A DNA stretch of 64,000 nt, from positions 485,795-549,794 of the forward strand of contig SVNZ01000001.1 of assembly GCA_015066595.1 (NCBI GenBank). Direction: 5' to 3'. A program made the position numbers and the translations under genes. Below are positions 1-10,025 of the stretch, in pieces. Source of the stretch: Oscillospiraceae bacterium. Lineage in GTDB: Bacteria; Bacillota; Clostridia; Oscillospirales; Acutalibacteraceae. The stretch's first letter is position 1. Every line of letters starts with the position of its first letter. The notes under the pieces were generated by a model. The model was not told the origin of the DNA, searched no databases, and saw only the letters and a list, made by a program, of their open reading frames with translations.

Positions 1-513
1 ATGAACGCCTGTCGGATTTTTAAACTGAGTTTGAGTACACCCAAGCTCCTTTGCTTTATCGTTCATCATTGTGACAAAGTCAGTACCACTCTCATTGGTG
101 ATATGATCAGCTAAAACTGTTGCAGAATCGTGTCCTACAGGCACCATCAGCGCATACAAAAGGTCTGTTACACTCAAGCTCTTTCCGACATGCCACTCAA
201 GACCTGAGCGTACAATTCCGTTAGTTTCAAGATCAGTGATAATAGATTTTTTAATTTTAATTTTTGTATTATCATAGTCATCAAAATACTCTGCTGCTAT
301 GATGTAGGTCATTATCTTTGTGAGTGATGCCGGATAGCGTTTAGTATCAGCATCTTTTTCAAAAACGACCATATCCGAATCCAGATTCACCATAAGAATC
401 GAATCGGAGTAAGTTTTCACGTCACAGTCGAAGTTCACCGCTGAAGCGCTGACGCAAGATAGCATCGAAATCACAACAACTAATAACATAAAAACGCAAG
501 CTATTCTTTTCAT
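1..513 (-). CDS. D-alanyl-D-alanine carboxypeptidase (N-terminal part, truncated by window start)
   Basis: Reverse-strand translation MKRIACVFMLLVVVISMLS...KRYPASLTKIMTYI...; signal peptide and SxxK (SLTK) motif; frame open to base 1. Confidence 0.85.
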   Translation of the reverse strand, partial: MKRIACVFMLLVVVISMLSCVSASAVNFDCDVKTYSDSILMVNLDSDMVVFEKDADTKRYPASLTKIMTYIIAAEYFDDYDNTKIKIKKSIITDLETNGIVRSGLEWHVGKSLSVTDLLYALMVPVGHDSATVLADHITNESGTDFVTMMNDKAKELGCTQTQFKNPTGVH

Positions 514-537
514 AATAAAAATCCTGTCTGTATATAA

Positions 538-1842
538 TTATTCAGATGTTGTTTCACTCTGAGTTGATGTTTTTTGTGATGATTTCTTTGATTTTGCAGA
601 AGCTTTTGCAACAGCTTTGGTTTCAACTTCTGTCGGTGCATCGGTCGGTTCAATCAAAGTCTTATCTATCATAGCTGATGCAAGCGATGACAAATCTTCA
701 AGCATACTTATACCTTCAGCTGAGTTAGATATCAAATCAATCGTCTCAAAAGGCTTTGAGTCATAACACACATCTGCAGTACCCATATTCTGACCCTCAA
801 AAACAGGAAGCTCCACCTTTTTAGCCGAGTCATATTTAAAGCTAAGTTTCTTAGGATCATAATCAGCCGGCAAAGTTTTTTCAATATCTTTACCTGTAAT
901 AAGCTCAATTGTAGTATCACCCCATGATGAGCCTGCAGTTACAGTTGCAACAACATCATCTTCGGATACGATCTTTTTGTTATCAAGTGATGTATATGCC
1001 CAGGTCAAAAGTTGCTTTGTTTCAGTAAACGCATTATGTTCACTCACCACTTGCGCACCTAAAACTATACATACATAGCTTACATCAGAATACTCAGAAA
1101 CCGCTACTATGTTACCTCTTGCGACAGAGTCAGTAGCGTATTTACCGTTTTTGACATGTTTAAAGTAATACGGACTGTTTTCTCTGAGCAACGAGTTAGT
1201 GTTAGAGACAGCTAAACTCTTTTTCTTATAGCCATCGGGCTGATAATGTGTTGTTGAAGCTATTTCGATATAATCAGGAGTGTCCAATGCACACTTGATT
1301 ATCTTGTACATATCATTGCAGTTTGTGTACTGGGTCTTATCCTGCACGCAAGAAGGCGCAACAAATTTTGTACCTTTACAGCCTAAGTCTCTTGCTTTTT
1401 TGTTCATAAGACGCACAAATGAGCTCACAGTGCCCGAAACGTGATTAGCTAAAACATACGATGCATCATGACCATCAGTAAGCATAATAAAATGCAAAAG
1501 GTCTTTTATCGTAAGTGTTCTGCCGGCGTACTTATCAAGTGTGTCATCAGAATTAGGTATGCGGTCGAGTACATCCTGCTCAATCTTGACCTTCTCGTCG
1601 ACATCAGAAACAATACTGCGTGCAACAATGAATGTCATAATATTAGCAAGATATGATAAATAACGCTTCTTGCTGATGTTGCGTTCATACACGAAGGTGT
1701 CTGTTTCGAGATTTGCTACAAGCACTGCAGAAGATGTTACGTCAACAGGACATTCGTATGAATATGCAGAAAAAGGTATAGAACTTGCACATAATATGAC
1801 ACAAAGTATCAAAGAAATGCAAAAAATTAGTTTTTTCTTCAT
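538..1842 (-). CDS. D-alanyl-D-alanine carboxypeptidase-like protein, probable pseudoenzyme
   Basis: Signal peptide; aligns with the neighbouring DacA-like gene (KRYLSYLANIMTFIVA vs KRYPASLTKIMTYIIA) but SLTK is replaced by YLAN. Confidence 0.85.
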   Translation of the reverse strand: MKKKLIFCISLILCVILCASSIPFSAYSYECPVDVTSSAVLVANLETDTFVYERNISKKRYLSYLANIMTFIVARSIVSDVDEKVKIEQDVLDRIPNSDDTLDKYAGRTLTIKDLLHFIMLTDGHDASYVLANHVSGTVSSFVRLMNKKARDLGCKGTKFVAPSCVQDKTQYTNCNDMYKIIKCALDTPDYIEIASTTHYQPDGYKKKSLAVSNTNSLLRENSPYYFKHVKNGKYATDSVARGNIVAVSEYSDVSYVCIVLGAQVVSEHNAFTETKQLLTWAYTSLDNKKIVSEDDVVATVTAGSSWGDTTIELITGKDIEKTLPADYDPKKLSFKYDSAKKVELPVFEGQNMGTADVCYDSKPFETIDLISNSAEGISMLEDLSSLASAMIDKTLIEPTDAPTEVETKAVAKASAKSKKSSQKTSTQSETTSE

Positions 1843-1934
1843 AGTATTTTCCTTAAATATATGATAATATATTTTTATCTTACAATAAAAAACAAATTAT
1901 ATCAATCATTTTTTGAAAATTGGGAGGATTTGTT

Positions 1935-2597
1935 ATGATATATATTACCGGCGATGTTCATGGTGACCTCAGTGATTTAGACAGCAGAAACATAGGCAAG
2001 CTAAAGAAAAACGACACACTCATCATCACAGGGGATTTCGGCTTTATTTGGGATAATTCTAAAAACGAATTAAAAACCTTGAAAAAGCTCTCTAAGAAAA
2101 AGTTTCTCATACTCTTTGTAGAGGGTGTTCACGAGAATTTCGACCTTTTGAATCAATATGAAAATGTTGAATTGTTCGGGTCAAAAGCAAAGAAAATCGC
2201 AGACAACATCTATTGTTTGAACCGTGGTGAAATATATACAATCGAGGATAAAAGCATTTTCTGTTTAGGTGGCGGAGATGTTGACGACCCGATAGAAAAA
2301 ATTGACAACGACCCACTAGGTAGCATATCAATGCCTACTGACGAGGAGCTTCAATATGCAGTGGACAATCTGCAAAAAAACAAAAGAAAAGTAGATGTTA
2401 TTATTACGCACGAAGCCCCTGCGTCAGTAAAACGACTGATACGCAGGGACTCTAATATAAACGACCTTAATATGTTTTTAGATACATTGCTTCACAATGT
2501 GAAATACAAAAACTGGTATTTCGGAAGTCTGCACACAGACAGAGTGCTTTCAAACAACCTGTGCTGTGTGTGGCAAAATGTCATAAAGCTTGACTAA
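1935..2597 (+). CDS. Metallophosphoesterase
   Basis: MIYITGDVHGDL N-terminus (GDxHG motif), GDFGFIWD; ATG at 1935 after GGGAGG. Confidence 0.8.
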   Translation: MIYITGDVHGDLSDLDSRNIGKLKKNDTLIITGDFGFIWDNSKNELKTLKKLSKKKFLILFVEGVHENFDLLNQYENVELFGSKAKKIADNIYCLNRGEIYTIEDKSIFCLGGGDVDDPIEKIDNDPLGSISMPTDEELQYAVDNLQKNKRKVDVIITHEAPASVKRLIRRDSNINDLNMFLDTLLHNVKYKNWYFGSLHTDRVLSNNLCCVWQNVIKLD

Positions 2598-4633
2598 TTC
2601 ATCGTAGAAGAATCAGTTGATTTAAAAAGTAGATTTATCATAGCTTTGAGCCCTTTCAGGCTATCATCAGATAAATCAGGGGACTTCTCGAGTATGAGGG
2701 ATACTGCTTCCTGAGTCTGATACAAGCTCTCCATATCAGAAAGATCAGCAATATTAAGCTGTGGCAAACCGTGCTGTCTGCTGCCGAAGAAGTCACCCGG
2801 TCCACGCAGACGCAAGTCTTCGTCAGCTATTTCAAATCCGTTACTCGTTCTGCACATAGTAGACAAACGTTTTTCAGTATCCTCGCTATGATTATCAGAA
2901 ACTAAAATGCAATATGACTTGTGCTCTCCCCTTCCTACTCGACCTCTGAGCTGATGAAGCTGTGAAAGGCCGAACCGCTCAGCATTTTCAATCATAATAA
3001 CTGATGCATTCTTTACATCAACACCAACTTCAATGACTGTTGTAGAAACAAGGATAGAGATTTCGTTATTAAGAAAGCTATTCATAACCGCTTCTTTATC
3101 TTTGCTTTTCATTTTCCCATGCAAAATCGCAACAGGATAATCGGAAAAATCTTTGAGCATCAGCTCTGCTGCATAGTTTTCGGCTGATTCCAAATCGAGT
3201 TCGCCCTCTTCTACAAGTGGGCACACTATGTAACACTGGCGACCGTTATCAATCTCTTGTTTGATAAAGCCAAGTGCTCTGTCACGCTTTTTTGTATCAA
3301 TCAGCATTGTCTTCACACTTTGTCTACCGGGTGGAAGTTCATTGATACAAGTGATATCAAGGTCACCGTAAATAATGAGTCCGAGTGTTCGCGGGATAGG
3401 TGTCGCCGAAAGAACAAGTATATGAGGTTGTTCTCCTTTTTGAGCCAGCTTTGAGCGTTGATCCACTCCAAAGCGGTGCTGTTCATCAGTAATAGCACAG
3501 CCGAGTCGTTTGAACTTAGTTGCGTCTGTAATAAGAGCATGAGTGCCTATAATGATGTCTGTTTCGCCGGACTCTAAACGTGAACGCACTTTATCTTTAT
3601 GAGACTTTGTCATAGAGCCAACGAGAATATCCACTTTGACATCAAAAGGTTCAAACATCTTTGTGAGATTCTCATAATGCTGGGTAGCTAAAATCTCGGT
3701 AGGTGCCATAAACGCAGATTGGTAACCGTTTTTCACAGCATTATAACACACAGCTGCAGCTACAACAGTTTTACCGCATCCTACATCACCTTGAACAAGC
3801 CTGTTCATAGGTGATTTTTTATTTTTCATATCATTTATACAGTCGACGATAGCGTTTTTCTGTGCATTCGTCAGTTTGTATGGCAAGGTGGAAATAAACT
3901 CCTCTGTATAATCACAAGGCATTTTACAGGAGGTTTCGGTGAGCTTACGGTTTTTGAGCATTCTAAGCCCTAAATTGAGCACCAAAAACTCCTCGAACAC
4001 CAAACGCCTTTTAGCTTTAGCAAGAGCATTTTCATCAGCGGGGAAATGAATATTATGGAGTGCAAAACGCAGTGTGCACAAATCGTAGCGTTTTAAAATA
4101 TCATAAGGCAGAGGATCTTTGATAGTATCGGGAAGCATTAAAAGTGCTTGTTTTACTGCACCTATAACCACCCTGTTAGTTAGACCACCCGTCAAATTAT
4201 ACACAGGAGTGATAGCTTCCAGATCAGACGGTTTCTTAAACTCAGGCGAAGTCATAGAAAACCCGTACAAATCCCTGACTACTTTACCGTAAAAGTAGTA
4301 TTCTTCAGAAAATTTCAACATAGAGCTGATGTATTTATTATTAAAAAACACTAGTTCAATAACTCCACTATCATCAGCCACCTGAGCTTTTGAGAGCAAA
4401 CGACCACCACTGATTCGAGCGTTCGAAAAAGCAGTTGTGACACGTGCTTTAATGAGGCATTTTTCGCCATTTTTGACTTCGCTGATAGGGGTTGCTTCGC
4501 CCCAGTTAGAATAAGTTCGAGGGTAAAATCGCAGCAACTCACCAACTGAATGAATATGAAGTTTTGAAAAAAGCTCACAACGGGTTTTGCCTAAGCCTTT
4601 TAAAGTACTCAGTGGCACATCATACAGCGACAT
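2594..4633 (-). CDS. recG: ATP-dependent DNA helicase RecG
   Basis: QGDVGCGKTVVAAA Walker A, DEQHRFGV box, LSATPIPRTL, QLRGRVGRG; full length 679 aa. Confidence 0.96.
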   Translation of the reverse strand: MSLYDVPLSTLKGLGKTRCELFSKLHIHSVGELLRFYPRTYSNWGEATPISEVKNGEKCLIKARVTTAFSNARISGGRLLSKAQVADDSGVIELVFFNNKYISSMLKFSEEYYFYGKVVRDLYGFSMTSPEFKKPSDLEAITPVYNLTGGLTNRVVIGAVKQALLMLPDTIKDPLPYDILKRYDLCTLRFALHNIHFPADENALAKAKRRLVFEEFLVLNLGLRMLKNRKLTETSCKMPCDYTEEFISTLPYKLTNAQKNAIVDCINDMKNKKSPMNRLVQGDVGCGKTVVAAAVCYNAVKNGYQSAFMAPTEILATQHYENLTKMFEPFDVKVDILVGSMTKSHKDKVRSRLESGETDIIIGTHALITDATKFKRLGCAITDEQHRFGVDQRSKLAQKGEQPHILVLSATPIPRTLGLIIYGDLDITCINELPPGRQSVKTMLIDTKKRDRALGFIKQEIDNGRQCYIVCPLVEEGELDLESAENYAAELMLKDFSDYPVAILHGKMKSKDKEAVMNSFLNNEISILVSTTVIEVGVDVKNASVIMIENAERFGLSQLHQLRGRVGRGEHKSYCILVSDNHSEDTEKRLSTMCRTSNGFEIADEDLRLRGPGDFFGSRQHGLPQLNIADLSDMESLYQTQEAVSLILEKSPDLSDDSLKGLKAMINLLFKSTDSSTMN

Positions 4634-4693
4634 ATTATCCCTCCTTAATTTTTATAAACAAATGGCGGCGAAAAAGTATCGCCGCCAAAAATA

Positions 4694-6364
4694 TTATTCT
4701 ACACTTAAGATGTAATAGTAAATAGGCTGACCACCTGAAACGAATGTAATATCAACATCATCACCGAACTTTTCATTGAGCAAGTCGTAAGCCTTCTGAG
4801 CATCTTCATCAGATACATCTTCACCGCTAATAAGTGTGACAAAGGATGTATCTTTGTCAATCATATTCTTAGCAAGCTTTAAGAGTGCTTTTTCGATTGA
4901 TTTATCAGTAACTGTGAGTTTGCCATCTTCAAGAGCAATAATTTCGCCCTCTTTGATCTTCTTCATACCAAACTCAGAATCACGCGCTGCGTATGTGACC
5001 TGACCTGTAGAAACTGCTGATGCAGCTTCGAGCATATTCTCGCGGTTACTCTGTGCATCTGAATCAGGGTCAAACACGAGCATCGCTGACATACCCTGTG
5101 GGATAGTACGAGTAGGTACAATAACAACCTCTCTATCTTCAACTATAGCCTGTGTCTGCTCAGCAGCCATAATGATGTTCTTGTTGTTTGGCAGTACGAA
5201 AACTGTCTTAGCAGCTGTAGCCATAACAGCAGCATAGATATCATCGGTAGATGGGTTCATGCTCTGACCGCCTGACACCACCTGTGCACAACCAAGCTGT
5301 GAGAAAAGCTCTGTTACACCGTCACCTGCAGCAACTGCTACGAAACCATACTGGTCAGTAGGCTGTGCTACTTCAAGTTTTTTAGCTTTCTTAGGAGCTT
5401 TAGCTTTTGCTTTTTCGTTGTCAGCTTTAGCCTGTTTGTGCTGTTCTTTCATATTTTCAACTTTTACAGTGAGAAGTGAACCAAACTCAAGACCTTTTTT
5501 GAGCGCATCACCAGGTTGCTCTGTATGAACGTGAACCTTGATGATCTCGTCATCATCAACAACTACTACACAGTCGCCGATAGTTTCTAAGAAAAGTCGA
5601 AGCTCGTTAGGCTCTGTAGCGATTTCCGCATCTCTACCTACGATGAACTCTGTGCAATATGTGAAGTTGATAACTTCATCAAACTCAGCAGCAGCGCTAC
5701 GGAATGCATCTTCTTCACCCTCATCGTCATCAGCTACATCAGTAGCTTCAACAACAACACCATCACGAATAACAGAAAGCATACCTTCGAAAATAACTAA
5801 GATACCTTTACCACCGGCATCAACAACACCGGCCTTTTTCAAAACTGGAAGCATAGTCGGTGTGAGATCAAGTGCACGCTGTGCCTCTTCACATACAACT
5901 TCCCATATTTCAACTACATCGTCTGTATCAGCACAAGCTTCAACAGCCGCTTCAGCAGCCATACGACCAACTGTGAGCATAGTACCCTCAGTAGGCTTCA
6001 TAACAGCCTTGTATGCTGCGTCGACACCAAGCTTTAACGCTTCAGCCAGGTCTTTACCTGTGGCTTCGCTCTTGCCTTCTAAGCCTGATGAAAAACCTCT
6101 GAAGAAAAGAGATGTAATAACGCCTGAGTTACCACGAGCACCTCTAAGCATAGCTGAGGCAGTTTTCTTTGCGATAACAGAAACCTCGTTAGAATCAAGC
6201 CCCTCAATCTCTTTGACAGCGGCCATAACAGTCATAGACATATTAGTACCGGTGTCTCCATCAGGAACAGGGAAAATATTGAGGTCGTTGATTCTTCCCT
6301 TTTGTGAACAGATGTTGTTAGCACCTGAAATAATAGCTTGTTTGAGAATCTGTCCGTTAATCAT
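4694..6364 (-). CDS. fakA: DAK2 / DegV-like fatty acid kinase subunit FakA-like (YloV family)
   Basis: NIFPVPDGDTGTNMSMT and RGARGNSGVI motifs; start at 6364 (MINGQILKQ) fits the RBS better than 6388. Confidence 0.85.
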   Translation of the reverse strand: MINGQILKQAIISGANNICSQKGRINDLNIFPVPDGDTGTNMSMTVMAAVKEIEGLDSNEVSVIAKKTASAMLRGARGNSGVITSLFFRGFSSGLEGKSEATGKDLAEALKLGVDAAYKAVMKPTEGTMLTVGRMAAEAAVEACADTDDVVEIWEVVCEEAQRALDLTPTMLPVLKKAGVVDAGGKGILVIFEGMLSVIRDGVVVEATDVADDDEGEEDAFRSAAAEFDEVINFTYCTEFIVGRDAEIATEPNELRLFLETIGDCVVVVDDDEIIKVHVHTEQPGDALKKGLEFGSLLTVKVENMKEQHKQAKADNEKAKAKAPKKAKKLEVAQPTDQYGFVAVAAGDGVTELFSQLGCAQVVSGGQSMNPSTDDIYAAVMATAAKTVFVLPNNKNIIMAAEQTQAIVEDREVVIVPTRTIPQGMSAMLVFDPDSDAQSNRENMLEAASAVSTGQVTYAARDSEFGMKKIKEGEIIALEDGKLTVTDKSIEKALLKLAKNMIDKDTSFVTLISGEDVSDEDAQKAYDLLNEKFGDDVDITFVSGGQPIYYYILSVE

Positions 6365-6538
6365 ATTAAACACGTCCTTTACTTTCAAACCATAGGGTGG
6401 AAATAAACGTACAAACTTATCGCATCATACATTACTGTGCATTATACATTAAAAAGTTAAAATTTTCAAGTTATTTGTAACCTTTTCGGCATTATGCCGA
6501 TATTTGTTGAAATCTCAACAAGTATTGTATAAAAAGTG

Positions 6539-7312
6539 CTATCGAATATCATACCGCTCGACAGATATAGTCTTTCCACTCTTTTCGTCGATATCAAACA
6601 AAACGCAGTTAAGCATACACTCCCCATCTGCGTAATCGAAACGTTGTGGGAGTTTTGTCTTAAAACGATTGATGATAATTTCCTTTTTCACACCGAGCAC
6701 TGACTCCACAGGACCTGTCATACCTACATCAGTGATATATCCCGTACCATTTTTCAAGACGCACTCGTCAGATGTCTGGACATGGGTGTGAGTACCAAAG
6801 AAAGCGGATACTCTGCCATCCAAATAATAGCCCATCGCCTTTTTTTCGCTGGTGGTTTCTGCATGCATATCAACGACAATTATCTTTGAATCAATCTTTT
6901 GGAGTATTTCATCGATAGCATAATAAGGATTATCCACACTTATATCAATGAACTCCTGCCCCATCAAGTTGATAACCGCAACAGATGTTCTTCCCATATC
7001 TATGGTGCAGTAGCCTCTGCCGGGAGTTGATGGTGATGGAAAATTGCACGGTCTTATTATAGCTTGTTCATCATCAAGAAAATTGTAGATTTCGCGACGC
7101 TGAAATGCGTGATTTCCCAAAGTGATAACATCGACACCGCTTGTAAACAGATGCTCTGCTGATGATACTATTATACCATTACCGTCAGCGCTGTTTTCGC
7201 CATTGCATATAACAAAATCAATGCCCTTGAGTTTTTTGAAATTAGGTAAAGTTTTTCTAAGAAAGTTACAGCCTATGCTGCCTACAACATCGCCGATACA
7301 CAATACCCTCAT
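6539..7312 (-). CDS. ymdB: YmdB family metallophosphoesterase
   Basis: MRVLCIGDVVGSIGCNFL, NGENSADGNGI, ALGNHA-type motif (TLGNHAFQ), GTHTHVQTSD; RBS before 7312. Confidence 0.9.
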   Translation of the reverse strand: MRVLCIGDVVGSIGCNFLRKTLPNFKKLKGIDFVICNGENSADGNGIIVSSAEHLFTSGVDVITLGNHAFQRREIYNFLDDEQAIIRPCNFPSPSTPGRGYCTIDMGRTSVAVINLMGQEFIDISVDNPYYAIDEILQKIDSKIIVVDMHAETTSEKKAMGYYLDGRVSAFFGTHTHVQTSDECVLKNGTGYITDVGMTGPVESVLGVKKEIIINRFKTKLPQRFDYADGECMLNCVLFDIDEKSGKTISVERYDIR

Positions 7313-7378
7313 ATTATCCCTCTTTCTATGAGCAAATCTGCTCATAAACAGTATAACATAAATTTTGAAAAATACAAA

Positions 7379-8596
7379 TCACTGTGAGTCTTCACTCTTA
7401 TTAGGCAAATCATCACTTATAGTGATATCATCTGCATCGATATCCGCTTGATATGCTATGTCTTCTTCGCAGATAAAAGTTGCTGTCAGTATATACTCAT
7501 CTTTTTTCTGTGAAAAAACGTAATCTCTATTCTTTACAACAGCATCAGACAACACAAAGCCCTCAAAAAGCATAGCATTATTTTCAAGCATTTTTTGTGC
7601 TGTTTTTTCATTAAGCTCAGTTTTTTCAGTAGTTTTTTCATATATATTGGTAAAGTTTTGATGTAGCGGCAATACTGTATCGAACAAATTAAATGTTTTG
7701 CTGTGATATCGGACAAGACTTTTGCTCTCATTTGCAAAAGCAAACGATGTAGGAAATGTCACATTGAAAACGCTGACACTGCTACGTTGTTTCTTTTCAC
7801 CAAAGCTTACTTGATCGATAATCTTCTTTACACAAAAAGTTTGCACTCTTTTTGTCTGAGCCATCACCTGTGCGTTTGCTCGAACTAGCTTAACTCCGCC
7901 GAGTTTATCTTCAATAACACTGCTAACAAGCAACTGGTCTTTCACAACTGCTGAGCCTGATTTAAATAGTGCGTTGCCCTCGTATGTGTTGATGCTCAAG
8001 ATCAGACCGTCGCACTTTGCTTTTACATTTGCAGGCTTGTGATAATCAGGCACTTGGGGCGATTTTGCTTTTTCTTTTATTTCAACACTTGCGTGAGAGC
8101 CTTGCACATTGACAGCCATCCACCCTATATCATCAATATCGAGCATAGTATCACGACTTATTGTGGAAAAACTCACACTAGGTTTAAAAGTGCCAATATA
8201 AAGTCCGTTGTTTTTCAGCACCTCCAACAGATGTGTATAGCTCACAGTTTCTAAACCGACCACATCAATAGTCCAAATAAAGCAGGACATAAAACTAAGC
8301 ACCGCTATAAACACCGCAACACCAATCAATACTCCGACTCTGTTTTTGTACTTGCGTATGTAAAAAGGCAGACCGTGTTTGCTCGTTATTTTAAGCCGCA
8401 CCTTACACTTTTTTGCATAATAACGGATACTTAGATAATCCTTGATATACATACAAGCGCAAAGTGTTTTATCAACTCTTCTTGCGTTCCATATAGCTAG
8501 TGAGCTTTTTGTGATGATATTTATAAAGCGTTCAGGATATCTTCCTATAATCTTAAAGCATACATATCCTTTTAAAAACCTGAATATTTCGAGCAT
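7379..8596 (-). CDS. yqfD: Sporulation protein YqfD
   Basis: MLEIFRFLKGYVCFKIIGRYPERFIN N-terminus, single TM then large extracytoplasmic region; adjacent to yqfC. Confidence 0.88.
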   Translation of the reverse strand: MLEIFRFLKGYVCFKIIGRYPERFINIITKSSLAIWNARRVDKTLCACMYIKDYLSIRYYAKKCKVRLKITSKHGLPFYIRKYKNRVGVLIGVAVFIAVLSFMSCFIWTIDVVGLETVSYTHLLEVLKNNGLYIGTFKPSVSFSTISRDTMLDIDDIGWMAVNVQGSHASVEIKEKAKSPQVPDYHKPANVKAKCDGLILSINTYEGNALFKSGSAVVKDQLLVSSVIEDKLGGVKLVRANAQVMAQTKRVQTFCVKKIIDQVSFGEKKQRSSVSVFNVTFPTSFAFANESKSLVRYHSKTFNLFDTVLPLHQNFTNIYEKTTEKTELNEKTAQKMLENNAMLFEGFVLSDAVVKNRDYVFSQKKDEYILTATFICEEDIAYQADIDADDITISDDLPNKSEDSQ

Positions 8597-8606
8597 CGCA
8601 GTCCTC

Positions 8607-8885
8607 CTACACAATAAACTCAACTTTTGTGATAAAACCGTCAATAATCAGTTCGCTATCAGATATGCACCTTAGATTCAGCGAACGCCCCTCAAAGCAG
8701 ATAAGCCCAAGGGATGTGTTGATACGAACGATTTCTTCGCTGTATTCTATCACGCCTTTGCTGCCTTCAATCACTACTTCCCTGTTACCGTTAAATTCAA
8801 GTTGCGGTTGTTGGGACAATAAGTCGAGCATCATAGAGTTTTTGCTTTTTGATGAATATATATCAGAGTCTTTTGATTTTCTCAT
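8607..8885 (-). CDS. yqfC: YabP/YqfC family sporulation protein
   Basis: 92 aa; PQLEFNGNREVVIEGSKGVIEYSEEIVRINTSLG; directly upstream of yqfD as expected. Confidence 0.88.
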   Translation of the reverse strand: MRKSKDSDIYSSKSKNSMMLDLLSQQPQLEFNGNREVVIEGSKGVIEYSEEIVRINTSLGLICFEGRSLNLRCISDSELIIDGFITKVEFIV

Positions 8886-8900
8886 TTTCTACCTCCATTC

Positions 8901-8930
8901 CATATTATTTTTATGTTTGAAACATCATAT
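8901..8930 (+). promoter_or_regulatory. Candidate sigma-E-like promoter of ylbJ
   Basis: CATATT (8901-8906), 16 nt, CATCATAT (8923-8930), between two sporulation genes; match by eye only. Confidence 0.3.
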
Positions 8931-8947
8931 ATATTAGTGGTGATAGA

Positions 8948-10021
8948 ATGGTATGGATTAAAAATTATGAAACAATAAAAAAGCAATTAAATACTACTTT
9001 TTCGCTACTGATAATAACAGGTGCTATATTTATTGCTCTGAAATTTTCAAAAGAATGCTCCGATGGTATATTAAGTGGACTTTCGTTTTGTATGACGGTG
9101 CTTATACCATCGCTCTTTATATTTTTGGTCATAGCTTCTTACATATCAAGTAGCAAGGCTTTTTTTATATTTTCAAAGCTTTTCGGCAAAGCAACAGAAA
9201 GGCTGCTACACATACCTCAAGTTTGCTCCGGTGCGGTTTTGTTGTCAATTTTGGGTGGATATCCTGTAGGAGCAAGATGTGCAAAATCGCTCTACGACGA
9301 TAGAGTTATAAACAAAGAACAAGCAAAAAAGCTCTCTATGATAGCAATGTGTTCAGGACCGTCATTTGTACTGAATTTTGTAGGAAACGCTCTACTCAAC
9401 AACAAAAAAGCCGGTTTGATACTGTTCATCTCGCAAATCATCGCTTTTGTAGCGGTCGCCCTTATATGCGGCAGAACAATCAAACTCAAAGACGAAAGCG
9501 TAGCAAAGGAAACTGAGTATAAACAAACCGACTTAGTAAAAGCTGTTGAATCAGGATGCAAAGCTACATTCAGTATGTGCTCGATGGTCATCTTGTTTTC
9601 AGCTATCATATCTGTATGTGATAAGCTACTGATAGGATATCCAACTGTGAGCGACTTTGGTAAGATACTTTTTGAAGTCACAACAGCGTGCAACAGCCTG
9701 AGCAGAAAATATCCGCTACACCTTATTTCTTTTTCTATAGGCTTCGGCGGATTATCAGTACATTTTCAGATATACTCAATGCTTAAAGATATCGGAATAA
9801 ATAAAACATTATTTTTCTTATTCAGAATTATTCAAGGTATAATAGCCGGTATCGCTACATATATATTACTTATACTTTTCCCTTGTACCACACAGGTGTT
9901 TTCTACTGTTACAGATGTAAGTGCACATATATCCACCTCGGTACTTGGGTGCTGTGCGTTGCTACTTACTGCAGTGTGTTTTCTAAACTCGCTTAGCTAC
10001 ACTAAAATCAAACGGAGGTAA
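8948..10021 (+). CDS. ylbJ: Sporulation integral membrane protein YlbJ-like (nucleoside recognition domain)
   Basis: Multi-TM, SILGGYPVGAR and CSGPSFVLNFVG motifs; divergent from yqfC. Confidence 0.82.
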   Translation: MVWIKNYETIKKQLNTTFSLLIITGAIFIALKFSKECSDGILSGLSFCMTVLIPSLFIFLVIASYISSSKAFFIFSKLFGKATERLLHIPQVCSGAVLLSILGGYPVGARCAKSLYDDRVINKEQAKKLSMIAMCSGPSFVLNFVGNALLNNKKAGLILFISQIIAFVAVALICGRTIKLKDESVAKETEYKQTDLVKAVESGCKATFSMCSMVILFSAIISVCDKLLIGYPTVSDFGKILFEVTTACNSLSRKYPLHLISFSIGFGGLSVHFQIYSMLKDIGINKTLFFLFRIIQGIIAGIATYILLILFPCTTQVFSTVTDVSAHISTSVLGCCALLLTAVCFLNSLSYTKIKRR

Positions 10022-10025
10022 TATT

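Noticed and set aside
5538-6395. 285-aa plus-strand ORF (MMISSSSTTTTQSPIVSKKSRSS...)
   Set aside because: Antisense to the fakA-like gene; low-complexity Ser/Thr/Ala translation caused by codon bias of the true minus-strand gene
9292-9693. 133-aa minus-strand ORF antisense to ylbJ
   Set aside because: Fully inside a well-supported CDS; no recognisable family or RBS
9814-9833. 20-bp TTTTCTTATTCAGAATTATT in ylbJ identical to part of the selD-desulfurase palindrome array
   Set aside because: Lies in coding sequence (FLFRII) and is AT-rich; treated as chance similarity unless a genome-wide count shows excess
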